64,000 nt of DNA from Nocardioides luti (GCF_014212315.1 NZ_JACKXE010000001.1:434001-498000), one strand, 5' to 3'; counted from the first letter of the stretch, positions 42,068-51,767 are shown. Made by a program: numbers and translations. Notes: generated from the sequence alone by a model not told the origin.

Positions 42068-44200
42068 TCACCTGGTTGCCTCCATCATCTGGCGGAGCTC
42101 CTTCTTGAGGCCCGAGATCTCGTCGCGCAGGCGGGCGGCCAGCTCGAACTGCAGCTCGCCGGCGGCGCCCTTCATCTGGTCGGTCAGCTCCTGGATGAGC
42201 TGGGCCAGGTCCGAGCTCGGCATGCCGGCGAGGTCGGCGGCGTGCTGGCCGGCCGCGGCCTTGGACAGCCCGGGCACCGGCTGCTTGGCCTTGACTCCCC
42301 CGGCGCGACCCTTGGCCTCGGTGCCGGCCCAGGTCTGCAGCAGCTCCTGGGTGGTCTCGTCCTCGCGCGCCAGCATCTCGGTGATGTCCGCGATCTTCTT
42401 GCGCAGCGGTGTCGGGTCGATGCCGTGGGCGGTGTTGTAGGCGACCTGCTTCTCGCGACGCCGGTTGGTCTCGTCGATCGCCCGCTCCATCGAGGGGGTG
42501 ATCTTGTCGGCGTACATGTGGACCTGGCCGGAGACGTTGCGGGCGGCGCGGCCGATCGTCTGGATGAGCGACTTGTCGGAGCGCAGGAAGCCCTCCTTGT
42601 CGGCGTCGAGGATCGCGACGAGCGACACCTCCGGCAGGTCGAGGCCCTCGCGCAGGAGGTTGATGCCGACGAGGACGTCGTAGTCGCCCAGGCGCAGGTC
42701 GCGGAGCAGCTCGATCCGCTTGAGGGTGTCGACCTCGGAGTGGAGGTAGCGGGTGCGGACGCCGGCGTCGAGGAGGTAGTCGGTGAGGTCCTCGGACATC
42801 TTCTTGGTCAGCGTGGTGACGAGGATGCGCTCGTTCTTGTCGGTGCGCAGCCGGATCTCGTGGATCAGGTCGTCGATCTGGCCCTTGGTCGGCTTGACCA
42901 CGACCTCGGGGTCGATCAGCCCGGTCGGGCGGATGATCTGCTCGACGGCGTTCTCGGGGCCGCCGATCTTGTCCAGCTCGTAGTTGCCCGGCGTCGCGGA
43001 GAGGTAGATCGTCTGGCCGATCCGGTCGAGGAACTCCTCCCAGCGCAGCGGCCGGTTGTCCATCGCGCTCGGCAGCCGGAAGCCGTGGTCGACGAGGTTG
43101 CGCTTGCGCGACATGTCGCCTTCGTACATCCCGCCGATCTGCGGCACCGCGACGTGGGACTCGTCGACAACGGTGATGAAGTCCTCGGGGAAGTAGTCGA
43201 GCAGGCAGTTGGGCGCGGAGCCGCGGACCCGGCCGTCCATGTGCATCGAGTAGTTCTCGATGCCGGAGCAGGAGCCGACCTGGCGCATCATCTCGACGTC
43301 GTACGTCGTGCGCATCCGCAGCCGCTGGGCCTCGAGCAGCTTGCCCTGCTTCTCGAAGGTCGCGAGCTGGTCCTCCAGCTCGAGCTCGATGCCCCGGATC
43401 GCGCGCTCCATCCGCTCCGGGCCGGCGACGTAGTGGGTCGCCGGGAAGAGGTAGAGCTCCTGGTCCTCGGTGAGCACCTCGCCGGTCACGGCGTGCAGCG
43501 TCATCAGGCGCTCGATCTCGTCGCCGAAGAACTCGATGCGGACCGCGTGCTCCTCGTAGACCGGGAAGACCTCGAGGGTGTCGCCACGGACGCGGAAGGT
43601 GCCGCGGGTGAAGGCCATGTCGTTGCGGGTGTACTGGATCTCGACGAGCTGGCGCAGGATCGAGTCGCGGTCGCGCTCCTCGCCGACCTTGAGCCGCAGC
43701 ATGCGGTCGACGTACTCCTGCGGGGTGCCGAGGCCGTAGATGCAGGAGACCGTGCTGACCACGATCACGTCGCGCCGCGTCAGCAGCGAGTTGGTCGCGC
43801 TGTGCCGCAGCCGCTCGACCTCCTCGTTGATCGAGGAGTCCTTCTCGATGTAGGTGTCCGTCTGCGGGACGTAGGCCTCGGGCTGGTAGTAGTCGTAGTA
43901 GGAGACGAAGTACTCGATCGCGTTGTCCGGGAAGAGCTGGCGCAGCTCGTTCGCGAACTGCGCGGCCAGCGTCTTGTTGGGCTGCAGCACCAGTAGCGGG
44001 CGCTGCACCTGCTCGGCCACCCAGGCCACCGACGCCGTCTTGCCCGTGCCGGTCGCACCCAGCAGGACGACGTCCTTGACGCCCCCCTTCACCCGCTTGG
44101 TGATCTCCGCGATCGCGGTCGGCTGGTCGCCGGAGGGCGAGTAGTCCGAGACCACCTTGAAGGGGGCCACCCGGCGCTCGAGATCGGTCACTGGTCGCAT
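42068..44200 (-). CDS. uvrB: UvrB, excinuclease ABC subunit B
   Basis: The 710-aa helicase-like damage-verification subunit has Walker A GATGTGKT, the beta-hairpin region [20 protein letters not shown], helicase motifs [49 protein letters not shown], and QTIGRAARN, plus a C-terminal UVR domain ([20 protein letters not shown]) that binds UvrC. ATG 44200 is preceded by both GGAGG and TACGCT 7 nt away, so leadered or leaderless initiation is possible. No actinobacterial SOS box is evident. A recombinase pseudogene abuts its upstream end. Confidence 0.97.
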   Translation of the reverse strand: MRPVTDLERRVAPFKVVSDYSPSGDQPTAIAEITKRVKGGVKDVVLLGATGTGKTASVAWVAEQVQRPLLVLQPNKTLAAQFANELRQLFPDNAIEYFVSYYDYYQPEAYVPQTDTYIEKDSSINEEVERLRHSATNSLLTRRDVIVVSTVSCIYGLGTPQEYVDRMLRLKVGEERDRDSILRQLVEIQYTRNDMAFTRGTFRVRGDTLEVFPVYEEHAVRIEFFGDEIERLMTLHAVTGEVLTEDQELYLFPATHYVAGPERMERAIRGIELELEDQLATFEKQGKLLEAQRLRMRTTYDVEMMRQVGSCSGIENYSMHMDGRVRGSAPNCLLDYFPEDFITVVDESHVAVPQIGGMYEGDMSRKRNLVDHGFRLPSAMDNRPLRWEEFLDRIGQTIYLSATPGNYELDKIGGPENAVEQIIRPTGLIDPEVVVKPTKGQIDDLIHEIRLRTDKNERILVTTLTKKMSEDLTDYLLDAGVRTRYLHSEVDTLKRIELLRDLRLGDYDVLVGINLLREGLDLPEVSLVAILDADKEGFLRSDKSLIQTIGRAARNVSGQVHMYADKITPSMERAIDETNRRREKQVAYNTAHGIDPTPLRKKIADITEMLAREDETTQELLQTWAGTEAKGRAGGVKAKQPVPGLSKAAAGQHAADLAGMPSSDLAQLIQELTDQMKGAAGELQFELAARLRDEISGLKKELRQMMEATR

Positions 44201-44301
44201 GTCCTCCAGCGTACGGGCGACCTCCGACAGTGGGGATGTCGTCGCGTGTGGCGGGTGGGCAGAGCTGGCTCAGGTTGCTGGTCCGTCCGCAATATGACCC
44301 C

Positions 44302-45707
44302 ATGACGACGACCCCCAAGGCTGTGGCGATCTATGCGCGGATCAGCAGCGACACCGACGGCACCGGCGCAGGTGTGGCGCGTCAGGTCCAGGACTGCCAT
44401 GCCCTGGCCGAGCGCTTGACGTGGGCGGTCTCGGGTGAGTACCTCGACAACGATGTCTCCGCCTATTCGGGCCGACGACGCCCCGAGTACGAGCGCCTCC
44501 TAGGCGACATCGGCGACGGCTTCATCGATGGGGTGCTCGTGTGGCACCAGGACCGACTGCACCGCAGACCGATCGAGCTGGAGCAGTTCTTCACCGTGAT
44601 CGACACCGCGGGGATCGCGAACAACGTGAAGACAGTGACCGGAAACAGCGATTTCGGAACCGGCGACGGGGTGTTCATTGCCCAACTGATCGGGGCTGTC
44701 GCAGCCAAGGAATCTGCCGACAAGTCCCGCAGGGTGGCACGCAAGAACGACCAGAACGCAGCTGAGGGCAAGCCACACCGCGGGTCCACCCGGCCCTACG
44801 GCTACCGCAGTGACTTCACCACCATCGACCCCGAGGAAGCGTGACTGTTCCGCGTCATGGTCGATCGCCTCCTCGCCGGGGAATCGACCCGCTCGATCGC
44901 GTCCTGGCTCAACGCTGAAGGACATCCAACGGTGACGGCGCCGACTGGCGCACCAGCACCCTGCGCGGGATGCTGCTCAACCCCCGCTACGCCGGACAAC
45001 GCGTCCACCCAGGTCAGATCGTTGGGCCCGGGCCATGGGCACCGATCATCGATGAAGACATTCACCGCAAGATCGCGATCGCGTTCCAGGAACGAGCATC
45101 CTCGGGTCGACGCGCTCCCCAGCGATACCTCCTCTCGGGGCTGCTGCGCTGCGGACGCTGCGAAAACCGGCTGTTCTCCAGCCCTCGCGCGGACCGCCGC
45201 CGCTACGTATGCCTCTCGGGTCCTGACCACGGCGGCTGTGGACGCCTGACCGTGACCGCGCCTGCACTGGAAGAACTCATCACCGAGGCAGTCCTCTACC
45301 GCCTTGACAGCCCTGAGCTAGCCGACACGATCCACGGACGCGGCAGCAGTGACGACCGCATCCAAATCCTCTCTACCGACCTCGATGCCGCGGACGCGCG
45401 CCGCGAGGAACTGTCTACGGCCTACGGCGAGGGCACCATCGAAATTGCGGAATGGCTCATCGCCCGACGACCCATCGAGCAACGCATCGAGCAGACCACG
45501 CGTGCTCTCGCTCGCCTGACCAAGACCAGCAACCTGACGACCTTCATGGGCACTGGTTCGGAACTGCGCGCAGCCTGGGCCGGACTGAACCTCGACCGGC
45601 AACACGCCATCGTCAAAGCGGTCCTCGACCACGCCGCTATCGCACCCGGCCGTGCTGGCGTCCAGAGCGTTGAGCTGGAGCGGGTTTCACCGATCTGGCG
45701 CGTCTGA
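44302..45707 (+). pseudogene. large serine recombinase, disrupted
   Basis: The N-terminal resolvase domain is intact (VAIYARISSDTDGTGAGVAR with the catalytic Ser, VLVWHQDRLHRRPIELEQFF, RKNDQNAAEGKPHRGSTRPY). After DPEEA a TGA at 44842 stops the frame, although the sequence continues as LFRVMVDRLLAGESTRSIAS in frame. A second lesion near 44930-44945 shifts the frame before DWRTSTLRGMLLNPRYAGQR, which then runs uninterrupted through the zinc ribbon (LLRCGRCENRLF..YVCLSG..GGCGRL) and coiled coil to 45707. Two lesions make it inactive. It is the recombinase of a former integrative element inserted upstream of uvrB. Confidence 0.9.
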
Positions 45708-45733
45708 CCCTCACCGCACCGTCTAGCCATGGC

Positions 45734-45845
45734 GGTTGATCGGGCACGGTGCGGCGTGGCCGCACCCCCACCCGCGTTCGTCCCTCACGCGCGCGGGGCC
45801 CCTGCGGACCCGAGACACGCCGCACCGAACCGCACCCGATCAACC
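45734..45845. repeat. long imperfect inverted repeat in the decayed element
   Basis: The left arm GGTTGATCGGG..CGGTGCGGCGTG (45734-45758) pairs with CACGCCGCACCG..CCCGATCAACC (45816-45845); the right arm has 5 extra bases in the middle. The arms are 57 bp apart. It may be a bidirectional terminator, an origin or a recombination site of the element. The rest of 45708-45868 shows nothing else. Confidence 0.7.
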
Positions 45846-45868
45846 ACGCCCCAAAAGATGGTGCGCAA

Positions 45869-46408
45869 TCAGGATGGGTCCCACTCGCTCGGCCCGAAGC
45901 ATCCCGATTCGTTGCAGCGCAGACACACCCAGAAATCGGCGACCTCTCGATATCCGCGCGGTAGCTGGGCGAGCATCTGGCCCGCCACGGTGTCCCCGAG
46001 CGCCCTTGCTGCCTCGGCCCCGGTGAACCACCGCAGCACCCGACTCCCGCAGACCGGGCAGAACTGGCGGAACAGCTGAGCCAACGCCAGATCGGGCACG
46101 AGCTCGATCAACGATTCCGACAACGGGTGTGGACCACCCCGCGCACGTTCATCGGCCCGTCGGGCCTCCTGAAACCGCCCACCCTGCGCACTCCTGCGTC
46201 GTCTGCTCATGACGCCTTCCTCTCCCGCCTGGCGTCGGGGTCGGGAACCCGTCCGCGCTGCGCTGCCGGGTGGGTTCCCGACCCCGCCAACCAGGAGGGC
46301 AGCGACCCGTGTCATGACCCGCCGATCACACACGCGCACCGGGATCGCTTGATCGGCGCAGGACCGCTCGACCCATGCCGCGATCGCAGCCACATCCACG
46401 CCGCTCAT
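45869..46408 (-). CDS. small zinc-ribbon protein of the decayed element
   Basis: The frame encodes up to 179 aa. The N-terminal part, VDVAAIAAWVERSCADQAIP then VRVCDRRVMTRVAALLVG, resembles a small conserved protein found beside integrative-element genes. The C-terminal part has a CPVCGSRVLRWF..FWVCLRCNESG four-Cys zinc ribbon. ATG 46408 overlaps the TGA of the replication-initiator remnant (ATGA). A second ATG at 46210 with GGAAGG upstream could start a separate 113-aa zinc-ribbon protein, so this may be two genes run together by loss of a stop. Function is unknown. Confidence 0.55.
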   Translation of the reverse strand: MSGVDVAAIAAWVERSCADQAIPVRVCDRRVMTRVAALLVGGVGNPPGSAARTGSRPRRQAGEEGVMSRRRRSAQGGRFQEARRADERARGGPHPLSESLIELVPDLALAQLFRQFCPVCGSRVLRWFTGAEAARALGDTVAGQMLAQLPRGYREVADFWVCLRCNESGCFGPSEWDPS

Positions 46409-47135
46409 GCCCACTGAGCCCAGACCGCCGGCGGACCATGCCACGCCGGCTCGTCGTCGGAATGCCACACACGCACCGGAGCGCGTTGACCCAGCAGGTC
46501 AGATGCGCGCGCGATCACGTCCTGCGCCGAACGCCCCACACGTGCACTCGGACGGGCCGGAACCCCTGCGCCACGTCGTAGCGATGCCGTCCGTGGATGC
46601 GCTGGTCTGCAAACGACTTTGCGACGTACTTCGACAAGTAACCCGACGCCCGCCGCGCTTCTCCCCGAGCGCCAGCGCCCATCGCTCAACCGCTTGATGT
46701 GTACGAACCTGTGCCCCCACGCAGATTCGATCAACGAACGTTTGATGTAGCGACACGCCGCAAAGTGCAGGTGCAACCGCTCCTGGTCCTTGTGAAACGC
46801 GGGCACCCAGGCGTACGGAAACGCCTCACCGTCAAGCGCCGAGCGGAGACGACGGAAAACAATCCGACATCTCTGCGTGCCTGAGCTGCATCGGTGCAGA
46901 ACGGGGGCCCGTAAGTCAGCGTTCCCAATCGCGTCAGCTCATTGGACACGCAGTAGCGACGCAGCCGGGCACGTGCCCGACGGGCCGCCTCGAACCGAGC
47001 CCGCTCCCGACGAGCCGCCTCCAGTTCAGCCAGCTCCACCGGATCCTCGACCACAGTCCAGCCCGACCCAGTACCTCGAGGTCGCTTGGAGATGAAACAG
47101 CCGCCGGCCTCTCCCGCGCCGGGATACAGGGACAA
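46405..47135 (-). pseudogene. HUH-type replication initiator, frameshifted
   Basis: Frames must be joined three times. Segment one reads RRYCVSNELTRLGTLTYGPP and ends DVGLF. One missing T would restore FRRLRSALDGEAFPYAWVP, continuing as AFHKDQERLHLHFAACRYIK with the HUH motif (HLH). Next, in the first frame, GYLSKYVAKSFADQRIHGRH carries the Tyr-x2-Lys-Tyr expected of a rolling-circle nickase. The end, RAPVRVWHSDDEPAWHGPP to WAQWA, is again in the second frame and its TGA overlaps the next ATG. This is the replication protein of an actinobacterial integrative plasmid, inactivated. Confidence 0.82.
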
Positions 47136-47538
47136 CGACCAACCCGCACCAACAGCGGGTACACGAACAGAGCGACCAGACGCAGAGACCTCGCACGACG
47201 CAGCAACAGAATGTTGCTGGTTCCGTGCGGTAGTCGCTAGTTGTGCCGGTCAGCTACAGCCCTGGATACGCGCTCTACCGTCCAACGCGTCCCTGCCGAC
47301 AGTCCCGCCGCGGTCTCTCCTGTGTGCGGAACCCGTTCTTCATCGTCTCTGTCGGGCTCTCCCCGATCCCTTCGAACCAAGCACCGCCAGCATCCGCTAC
47401 GAACTACACCTATGCAAGCTCCAACCCGCGAATCGTCTAGAGCACGTCCGCAGGCGACGACGAGTTGTGTTGCAGATCAAGTCAAGGTGAGACATGCGTG
47501 TGTCGAAGGCTGAGGCTGGTGGCGGGCGCTACCCCCGG
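47136..47538. other. intergenic stretch at the end of the decayed element
   Basis: No supportable coding sequence is present; open frames here are short, low in known motifs and mutually overlapping. One perfect small hairpin, CAGCAACA-GAA-TGTTGCTG (47201-47219), is present. The base composition is less GC-rich than the steroid region. The outer boundary of the element probably lies here or beyond the pentapeptide gene; no att duplication could be identified by eye. Confidence 0.5.
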
Positions 47539-49329
47539 TTAGTAGTCGTAGACATCTCTGCTGCGTTGATTCTCCCAGCGATAGCGACGCTCCCACGCTT
47601 CGTCTGATTTGTCGTCCATGTAGTCGGATTCACTGAAGACCATGTGCTCGGCTTCGCCGTCGATAGACAGAACCTTCTCCTTGGTCAGCCCCGTCCCGTG
47701 CAAGAGCGAGAAGCTGAGCCGAGCATTTGCTAACGGGATACCGGTCAGGTCGACACCACGAAGATCGGCACCAGTGAGATCGGCGCCTGACAGGTTGGCC
47801 CGCACCAGGCGCGCTCCTCGCAGGTTGGCACCCGTAAGGTCGGCGCCGCGCAGATCGCTGCCGCTGAGATCTGCCCCTGACATATCAACGTCTTGCAATT
47901 GCGCGCCCGTGAAATCAACGCTATCCACAGTGGCATTAGCAAAGGATGCCCGACGAGCAGTCACATCCTGCAATATGGCGTTACTGAGCGTCGATTGAGC
48001 CAAATTGGCGGCTATAAGCGACGCCGAGTGGAGGTTAGTCGCAGTCAGGTCGGATAGGCGCAGGTCCACCGACGCTGGAAACGTGACGTCGGCAAGGTTG
48101 CCAGCCGTGAGCTTGCAAGATCGAAGATTGACCTGCCCTTCGCCTGCGAGATGCTTCCTTCCTAATTCAGTAAGCGCGGCGATAACGTCCAGCGGAACAT
48201 CCATGGAGATCCCGCGGGAACTATCGCGCACGAACGCTGCGAGTACCTGACTCACAGTGGCACGATCGCCAGGCGAATCGTTTGCCACTCTAGAAAGGGC
48301 GTAGATGCCACCGAGCCGGATGCTCATCGCCTCGTCGCCGAGTTGCTGCACGGCCTCGGTGTATCTACCTGTCGCGTTTGCATCGCGATCCAACTGATGA
48401 CGCAGATGGGTGTACAGCAGCGTCACTCCAGCGCCGATCGCCGCAATGGTGGCCAGGACTGTTCTACGTTCTTGAGTGAGCGCGTCCGCCCTTTGAGCGG
48501 CACTCAGACCTCCAGACGGGATGAGGTTCGGTGGCAGGAAATACAGAAGGACGTATGCCGCAAGCGCAGCTGTTAGGCCAGCCATCACCATCATGCGAAG
48601 GCCATTAATCGGCGTGACGTGCAACTCATTTCGCGCATAGGCCCTGCTCCTGAACCACCGGCGCCACCCAGGCGCTTGGTAAAGAATGGCTAGCGCCAAG
48701 AGAATAGGCGACCAGTTTTGAGCAATTACGGCGGCCGCCTGACTGGCGATCTGACTCCAGTCGAATCGCAGCCGCATGGCGCGGATTGCAAGGTAGATGG
48801 AGGGAGCAACCACTGTAAGGGCTGCGACTCCTGCAAGTAATTCGACACCGTCAATATAAATTGGCGAGCTGTTACGCAGCAATGCAGCAACGGAAAGCGC
48901 ACCTGTGACTGCAAGACACACTGTGACCCAGCCGCCGGGTAGCTGCTCTAAGCGATCAAACAATCCGATCGAATTATCGAGCTCTAGGGCGGTGGTTGCG
49001 GCGAGCGCCCCGCCGATGAAGAACCCCGACCATTCCGGAACACTGGAACCCGGGTCAAAGAACTTGGCCACGTGCAAATAGACCGTAATGCCGACGCCGA
49101 TGATTAGCCACATCAACGGGAGCAATGCCCATGGCCAATGATCCCAGGCGACGCTCGCGACCCATCTCGCTCCAATACTTATAGGCTCCGAGATCAGTAT
49201 TACGAGGAAGCCGAGCACGCCCGCAAGAAGCAGGCAGTATCGAGTCCGCAAGCGGAGGCGTTTAGACACGTGGTCGTCGTCGTCATCGCGGTGGCCATGG
49301 TGGACAACCTGCTCGTCAAGAAACCTCAC
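47539..49329 (-). CDS. multispanning membrane protein with pentapeptide-repeat C-terminus
   Basis: At 596 aa, with about six to seven N-terminal hydrophobic helices (CLLLAGVLGFLVILISEPIS, LLPLMWLIIGVGITVYLHVA), a linker typical of actinobacterial pentapeptide proteins (GRYTEAVQQLGDEAMSIRLG, GIYALSRVANDSPGDRATVS) and then pentapeptide repeats: ADLSGSDLRGADLTGANLRG, ARLVRANLSGADLTGADLRG. These form a right-handed quadrilateral beta helix. GTG 49329 has TACCGT 6 nt upstream (leaderless). Composition is less GC-rich than neighbours, suggesting transfer. Function is unknown; similar proteins occur in defence and signalling contexts. Confidence 0.85.
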   Translation of the reverse strand: MRFLDEQVVHHGHRDDDDDHVSKRLRLRTRYCLLLAGVLGFLVILISEPISIGARWVASVAWDHWPWALLPLMWLIIGVGITVYLHVAKFFDPGSSVPEWSGFFIGGALAATTALELDNSIGLFDRLEQLPGGWVTVCLAVTGALSVAALLRNSSPIYIDGVELLAGVAALTVVAPSIYLAIRAMRLRFDWSQIASQAAAVIAQNWSPILLALAILYQAPGWRRWFRSRAYARNELHVTPINGLRMMVMAGLTAALAAYVLLYFLPPNLIPSGGLSAAQRADALTQERRTVLATIAAIGAGVTLLYTHLRHQLDRDANATGRYTEAVQQLGDEAMSIRLGGIYALSRVANDSPGDRATVSQVLAAFVRDSSRGISMDVPLDVIAALTELGRKHLAGEGQVNLRSCKLTAGNLADVTFPASVDLRLSDLTATNLHSASLIAANLAQSTLSNAILQDVTARRASFANATVDSVDFTGAQLQDVDMSGADLSGSDLRGADLTGANLRGARLVRANLSGADLTGADLRGVDLTGIPLANARLSFSLLHGTGLTKEKVLSIDGEAEHMVFSESDYMDDKSDEAWERRYRWENQRSRDVYDY

Positions 49330-49594
49330 CGCGAGACGGTATCTGACAACCGCCCCCTGGGGGCGTCATCTAGCACTCAAGGAACCGCCCCTTGTTTCAA
49401 GGCCGGATTCCGTCAGGGCTCGCCGCAGTTCCCCTCACTCGAAGTTGAGGTGGGAGCGGGTGTACTTGCGACTAGCGAGGTTGGCAAGCCAGGTCTGTCC
49501 GGCTCCTTCGGACGGCACGATCCGGCCCGACGCCCGCCGACGCGCTTGTCCACAGAAGCGACACCCGCCCCTTTCCTCGATCTCCGAGTTGGCA

Positions 49595-49615
49595 TATAAT
49601 CGTATACATGTTCGA
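49595..49615 (+). promoter_or_regulatory. TATAAT leaderless promoter overlapped by an SOS-like box
   Basis: TATAAT (49595-49600) is followed by 7 nt and the ATG at 49608. Overlapping it, TCGTATACATGTTCGA (49600-49615) matches the actinobacterial LexA box TCGAACN4GTTCGA fully in the right half and in 4 of 6 bases on the left. LexA bound here would cover the transcription start. Confidence 0.6.
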
Positions 49616-50921
49616 TGCATCGAAAGGCGGATCTCGGACCCTCGTCCACGAGCTCACCCGCCTGCCGGAGGCGGCCAGCGATGCCGAGCGGATCGACCGG
49701 ATCCGGGCAATGGAGGAGGCGAAGAACGCTCTCTGCGCGGCCCAAGCCCGTGAGGCGGCGGCGCTCGACGCGTCCGTCCGGGCCGAGCGCGAGCAGGCTG
49801 GAGTTCGCGCCGACAAGCGCGGGGTCGGGATCGGGGCGCAGGTCGGGCTGGCCCGCCGCGAGTCGCCGCACCGCGGCGCGATCCTGCTCGGGCTCGGCAA
49901 GATCCTCGCCACCGAGATGCCGTGGACGCGCAGGGCGATGGAGGCCGGCGTCCTGTCGGAGTACCGCGCCACCCTGCTCGTGCGCGAGACCGCTCAGCTG
50001 ACGCTGGAGGACCGGCAGACCATCGACCGCGAGGTGGCGGGCGACCTCACGCGACTCGAGCAGCTCGGCGACCGGGAGCTGGTCGCGGAGGTCCAACGCC
50101 GGGCCTACCAGCTCGACGCCGACTCGGTGCTGCGGCGGGCCCGCCGTGCCGAGTCCGACCGGACCGTCACCATCCGGCCCGCGCCCGACGCGATGGTCTA
50201 CCTCACCTCCCTCCTGCCGATGGCCGCCGGCGTCTCGGCGTACGCCGCCCTCACCAAGCAGGCCGACAGCCTCCGCGCCGCCGGTGACGCACGCTCGCGC
50301 GGCCAGGCGATGGCCGACACCGTCGTCGAGCGGCTGACCGGGCGCGCCAGCACCGCTCCGGTCCCGGTCAGCGTCGGCCTCGTGATGACCGACCGCACCC
50401 TGCTGGCCGGGGACGACGAGCCCGCCGAGCTGCTCGGGCACGGCGTCGTCCCGGCCGGCTGGGCCCGCGACCTCGTGACGTCGGCAGCCGGCGCCGGCGC
50501 CGGCGCGGCGTGGTTCCGCCGTCTCTACACCGCCCCGACCACCGGCCGGCTGCTCGCCCTGGACGCGCTGTCCCGCACCTTCCCGCAGGGACTCAGCCGC
50601 TGGATCGCCCTGCGCGACCGGGCCACGTGCCGAACGCCCTGGTGCTCCGCACCCGCCCGGCACGCCGACCACGTGGTCCGGGCCGCCGACGGGGGTCCCA
50701 CCTCGGCCGCCAACGGCCAAGGCCTCTGCGTCGCCTGCAACCTCGCCAAGGAGGGTCTTGGCTGGACCGCCCGACCACGACCCGGGCCGCGCCACACCGT
50801 CGAGATCGTCACCCCGACCGGACACACCTACCGGTCGACCGCTCCCCCGATGCCGGGGACCCGACCCCGCATCAGGGTCGACCGCGCCTTCAGCGAGGTC
50901 GAGCTCGAGCTCGCCGCCTGA
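49608..50921 (+). CDS. DUF222 / HNH endonuclease (13E12-type repeat family)
   Basis: The 437-aa protein has N-terminal DUF222 helices (GAILLGLGKILATEMPWTRR, MEAGVLSEYRATLLVRETAQ), a central domain and a C-terminal HNH nuclease: RDRATCRTPWCSAPARHADH, VVRAADGGPTSAANGQGLCV, ACNLAKEG. The His and Asn of the nuclease are present. It differs strongly from the member at 12357. It has an excellent TATAAT -10 and a possible LexA box, recalling that several mycobacterial 13E12 genes are reported in the SOS regulon. ATG 49608 is fixed by the promoter spacing. Confidence 0.87.
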   Translation: MFDASKGGSRTLVHELTRLPEAASDAERIDRIRAMEEAKNALCAAQAREAAALDASVRAEREQAGVRADKRGVGIGAQVGLARRESPHRGAILLGLGKILATEMPWTRRAMEAGVLSEYRATLLVRETAQLTLEDRQTIDREVAGDLTRLEQLGDRELVAEVQRRAYQLDADSVLRRARRAESDRTVTIRPAPDAMVYLTSLLPMAAGVSAYAALTKQADSLRAAGDARSRGQAMADTVVERLTGRASTAPVPVSVGLVMTDRTLLAGDDEPAELLGHGVVPAGWARDLVTSAAGAGAGAAWFRRLYTAPTTGRLLALDALSRTFPQGLSRWIALRDRATCRTPWCSAPARHADHVVRAADGGPTSAANGQGLCVACNLAKEGLGWTARPRPGPRHTVEIVTPTGHTYRSTAPPMPGTRPRIRVDRAFSEVELELAA

Positions 50922-50932
50922 GCCGTCTGCGA

Positions 50933-51244
50933 TTAGGCCTGTTCCGCGACCTGGGACGCCTCGGCGCCCACCCTCGGAGTCCGGGGCGTGACGAGCAGGG
51001 AGATCGCGACGTAGAGGAGCGCGATGACGGCGAACGCCCAGAAGTTGTGCGTGAGGTCGTTCGCCGTGTGGAAGCTGTCGTCGGAGTAGGTGCCGCTCGA
51101 GGTGAGGTCCTCCCGCCACGACCGGGTCCACAACCCCAGGAGGCCGAAGATCATCGCGGCGCCCAGGGCCCGTCGCAGCAGCGCTTCGTCACGGAAGAGA
51201 CTCGTGACGGGATCGTAAGTCGCAACATCCCGCCGGCGGGACAC
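50933..51244 (-). CDS. small two-helix membrane protein of unknown function
   Basis: The 103-aa frame has two hydrophobic helices, RALGAAMIFGLLGLWTRSW and AFAVIALLYVAISLLVTP, with a hydrophilic extracellular-like loop between them. Start GTG 51244 (SRRRDVATYDPVT) gives a basic N-terminus; ATG at the first helix is less likely. It is divergent from the META-like gene across a 15-bp palindrome. No family is recognised. Confidence 0.6.
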   Translation of the reverse strand: MSRRRDVATYDPVTSLFRDEALLRRALGAAMIFGLLGLWTRSWREDLTSSGTYSDDSFHTANDLTHNFWAFAVIALLYVAISLLVTPRTPRVGAEASQVAEQA

Positions 51245-51250
51245 ACTTCG

Positions 51251-51265
51251 GCGGACACTGTCCGC
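51251..51265. promoter_or_regulatory. palindrome in a divergent intergenic region
   Basis: GCGGACA-C-TGTCCGC is a perfect 7-bp inverted repeat around one base, abutting the ATG at 51266 and 6 bp from the GTG at 51244. Position suggests a repressor operator. Confidence 0.5.
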
Positions 51266-51748
51266 ATGGGGCGATCACGCAGGGCGACGGCCGCTCTCGT
51301 CGCGGCCGCGCTGATCGTCGTCGTCGGCCTCGGGGTCGCCGCGGCCCTGGTCCTCGGCCGCGACGGCGGCCAGGAGCAGGACGTCGTCCTCGACGGCCGG
51401 TGGCAGATGACGCACGCCGTCGCCGATGACCTCGACGTCGGCTTCGCTGGAGGCGAAGGCACCCCGACCCTGGTCTTCCACCTCGGCGAGCAGGCGCTCT
51501 CGGGGTGCGAGGTGATCGGGTGGGAGACCACCGTCGACGGATCCGAGGTGCACTTCGGCGACCTGGACGTCGGCCACATGATGACCTGTCCGCCTGGGCG
51601 CCAACCCGACCCCCTTGACGGGCATTACGCCGACCTCCTCGCCACCGTCGACCACGCAGAGCGCAGCGACGACCGGCTGGTGCTCACCGGCCCCGGCCTG
51701 GAGCTGACCTTCGCGCCGCTGCCGGTCCACCGCTACCACGGCCGCTGA
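51266..51748 (+). CDS. membrane-anchored META/HslJ-like protein
   Basis: The 160-aa protein starts MGRSRRATAALVAAALIVVV, an N-terminal anchor or uncleaved signal, then a domain like META/HslJ: LDGRWQMTHAV, GTPTLVFHLGEQALSGCEVI, GSEVHFGDLDVGHMMTCPPG and LVLTGPGLELTFAPL. The two Cys in GCEV and MTCP match the usual positions. META proteins are small envelope proteins of unclear function, sometimes linked to motility or resistance. ATG 51266 directly follows the palindrome. Confidence 0.7.
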   Translation: MGRSRRATAALVAAALIVVVGLGVAAALVLGRDGGQEQDVVLDGRWQMTHAVADDLDVGFAGGEGTPTLVFHLGEQALSGCEVIGWETTVDGSEVHFGDLDVGHMMTCPPGRQPDPLDGHYADLLATVDHAERSDDRLVLTGPGLELTFAPLPVHRYHGR

Positions 51749-51767
51749 GGCGAGCCGGGCACCAGAC

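Noticed and set aside
42068..44200. SOS box upstream of uvrB
   Set aside because: No TCGAACN4GTTCGA-like sequence was found between uvrB and the recombinase pseudogene.
47086..47490. 134-codon plus-strand frame downstream of the replication initiator remnant
   Set aside because: No motif, no promoter or ribosome site, and it is antisense to the initiator N-terminus. Its composition looks non-coding.
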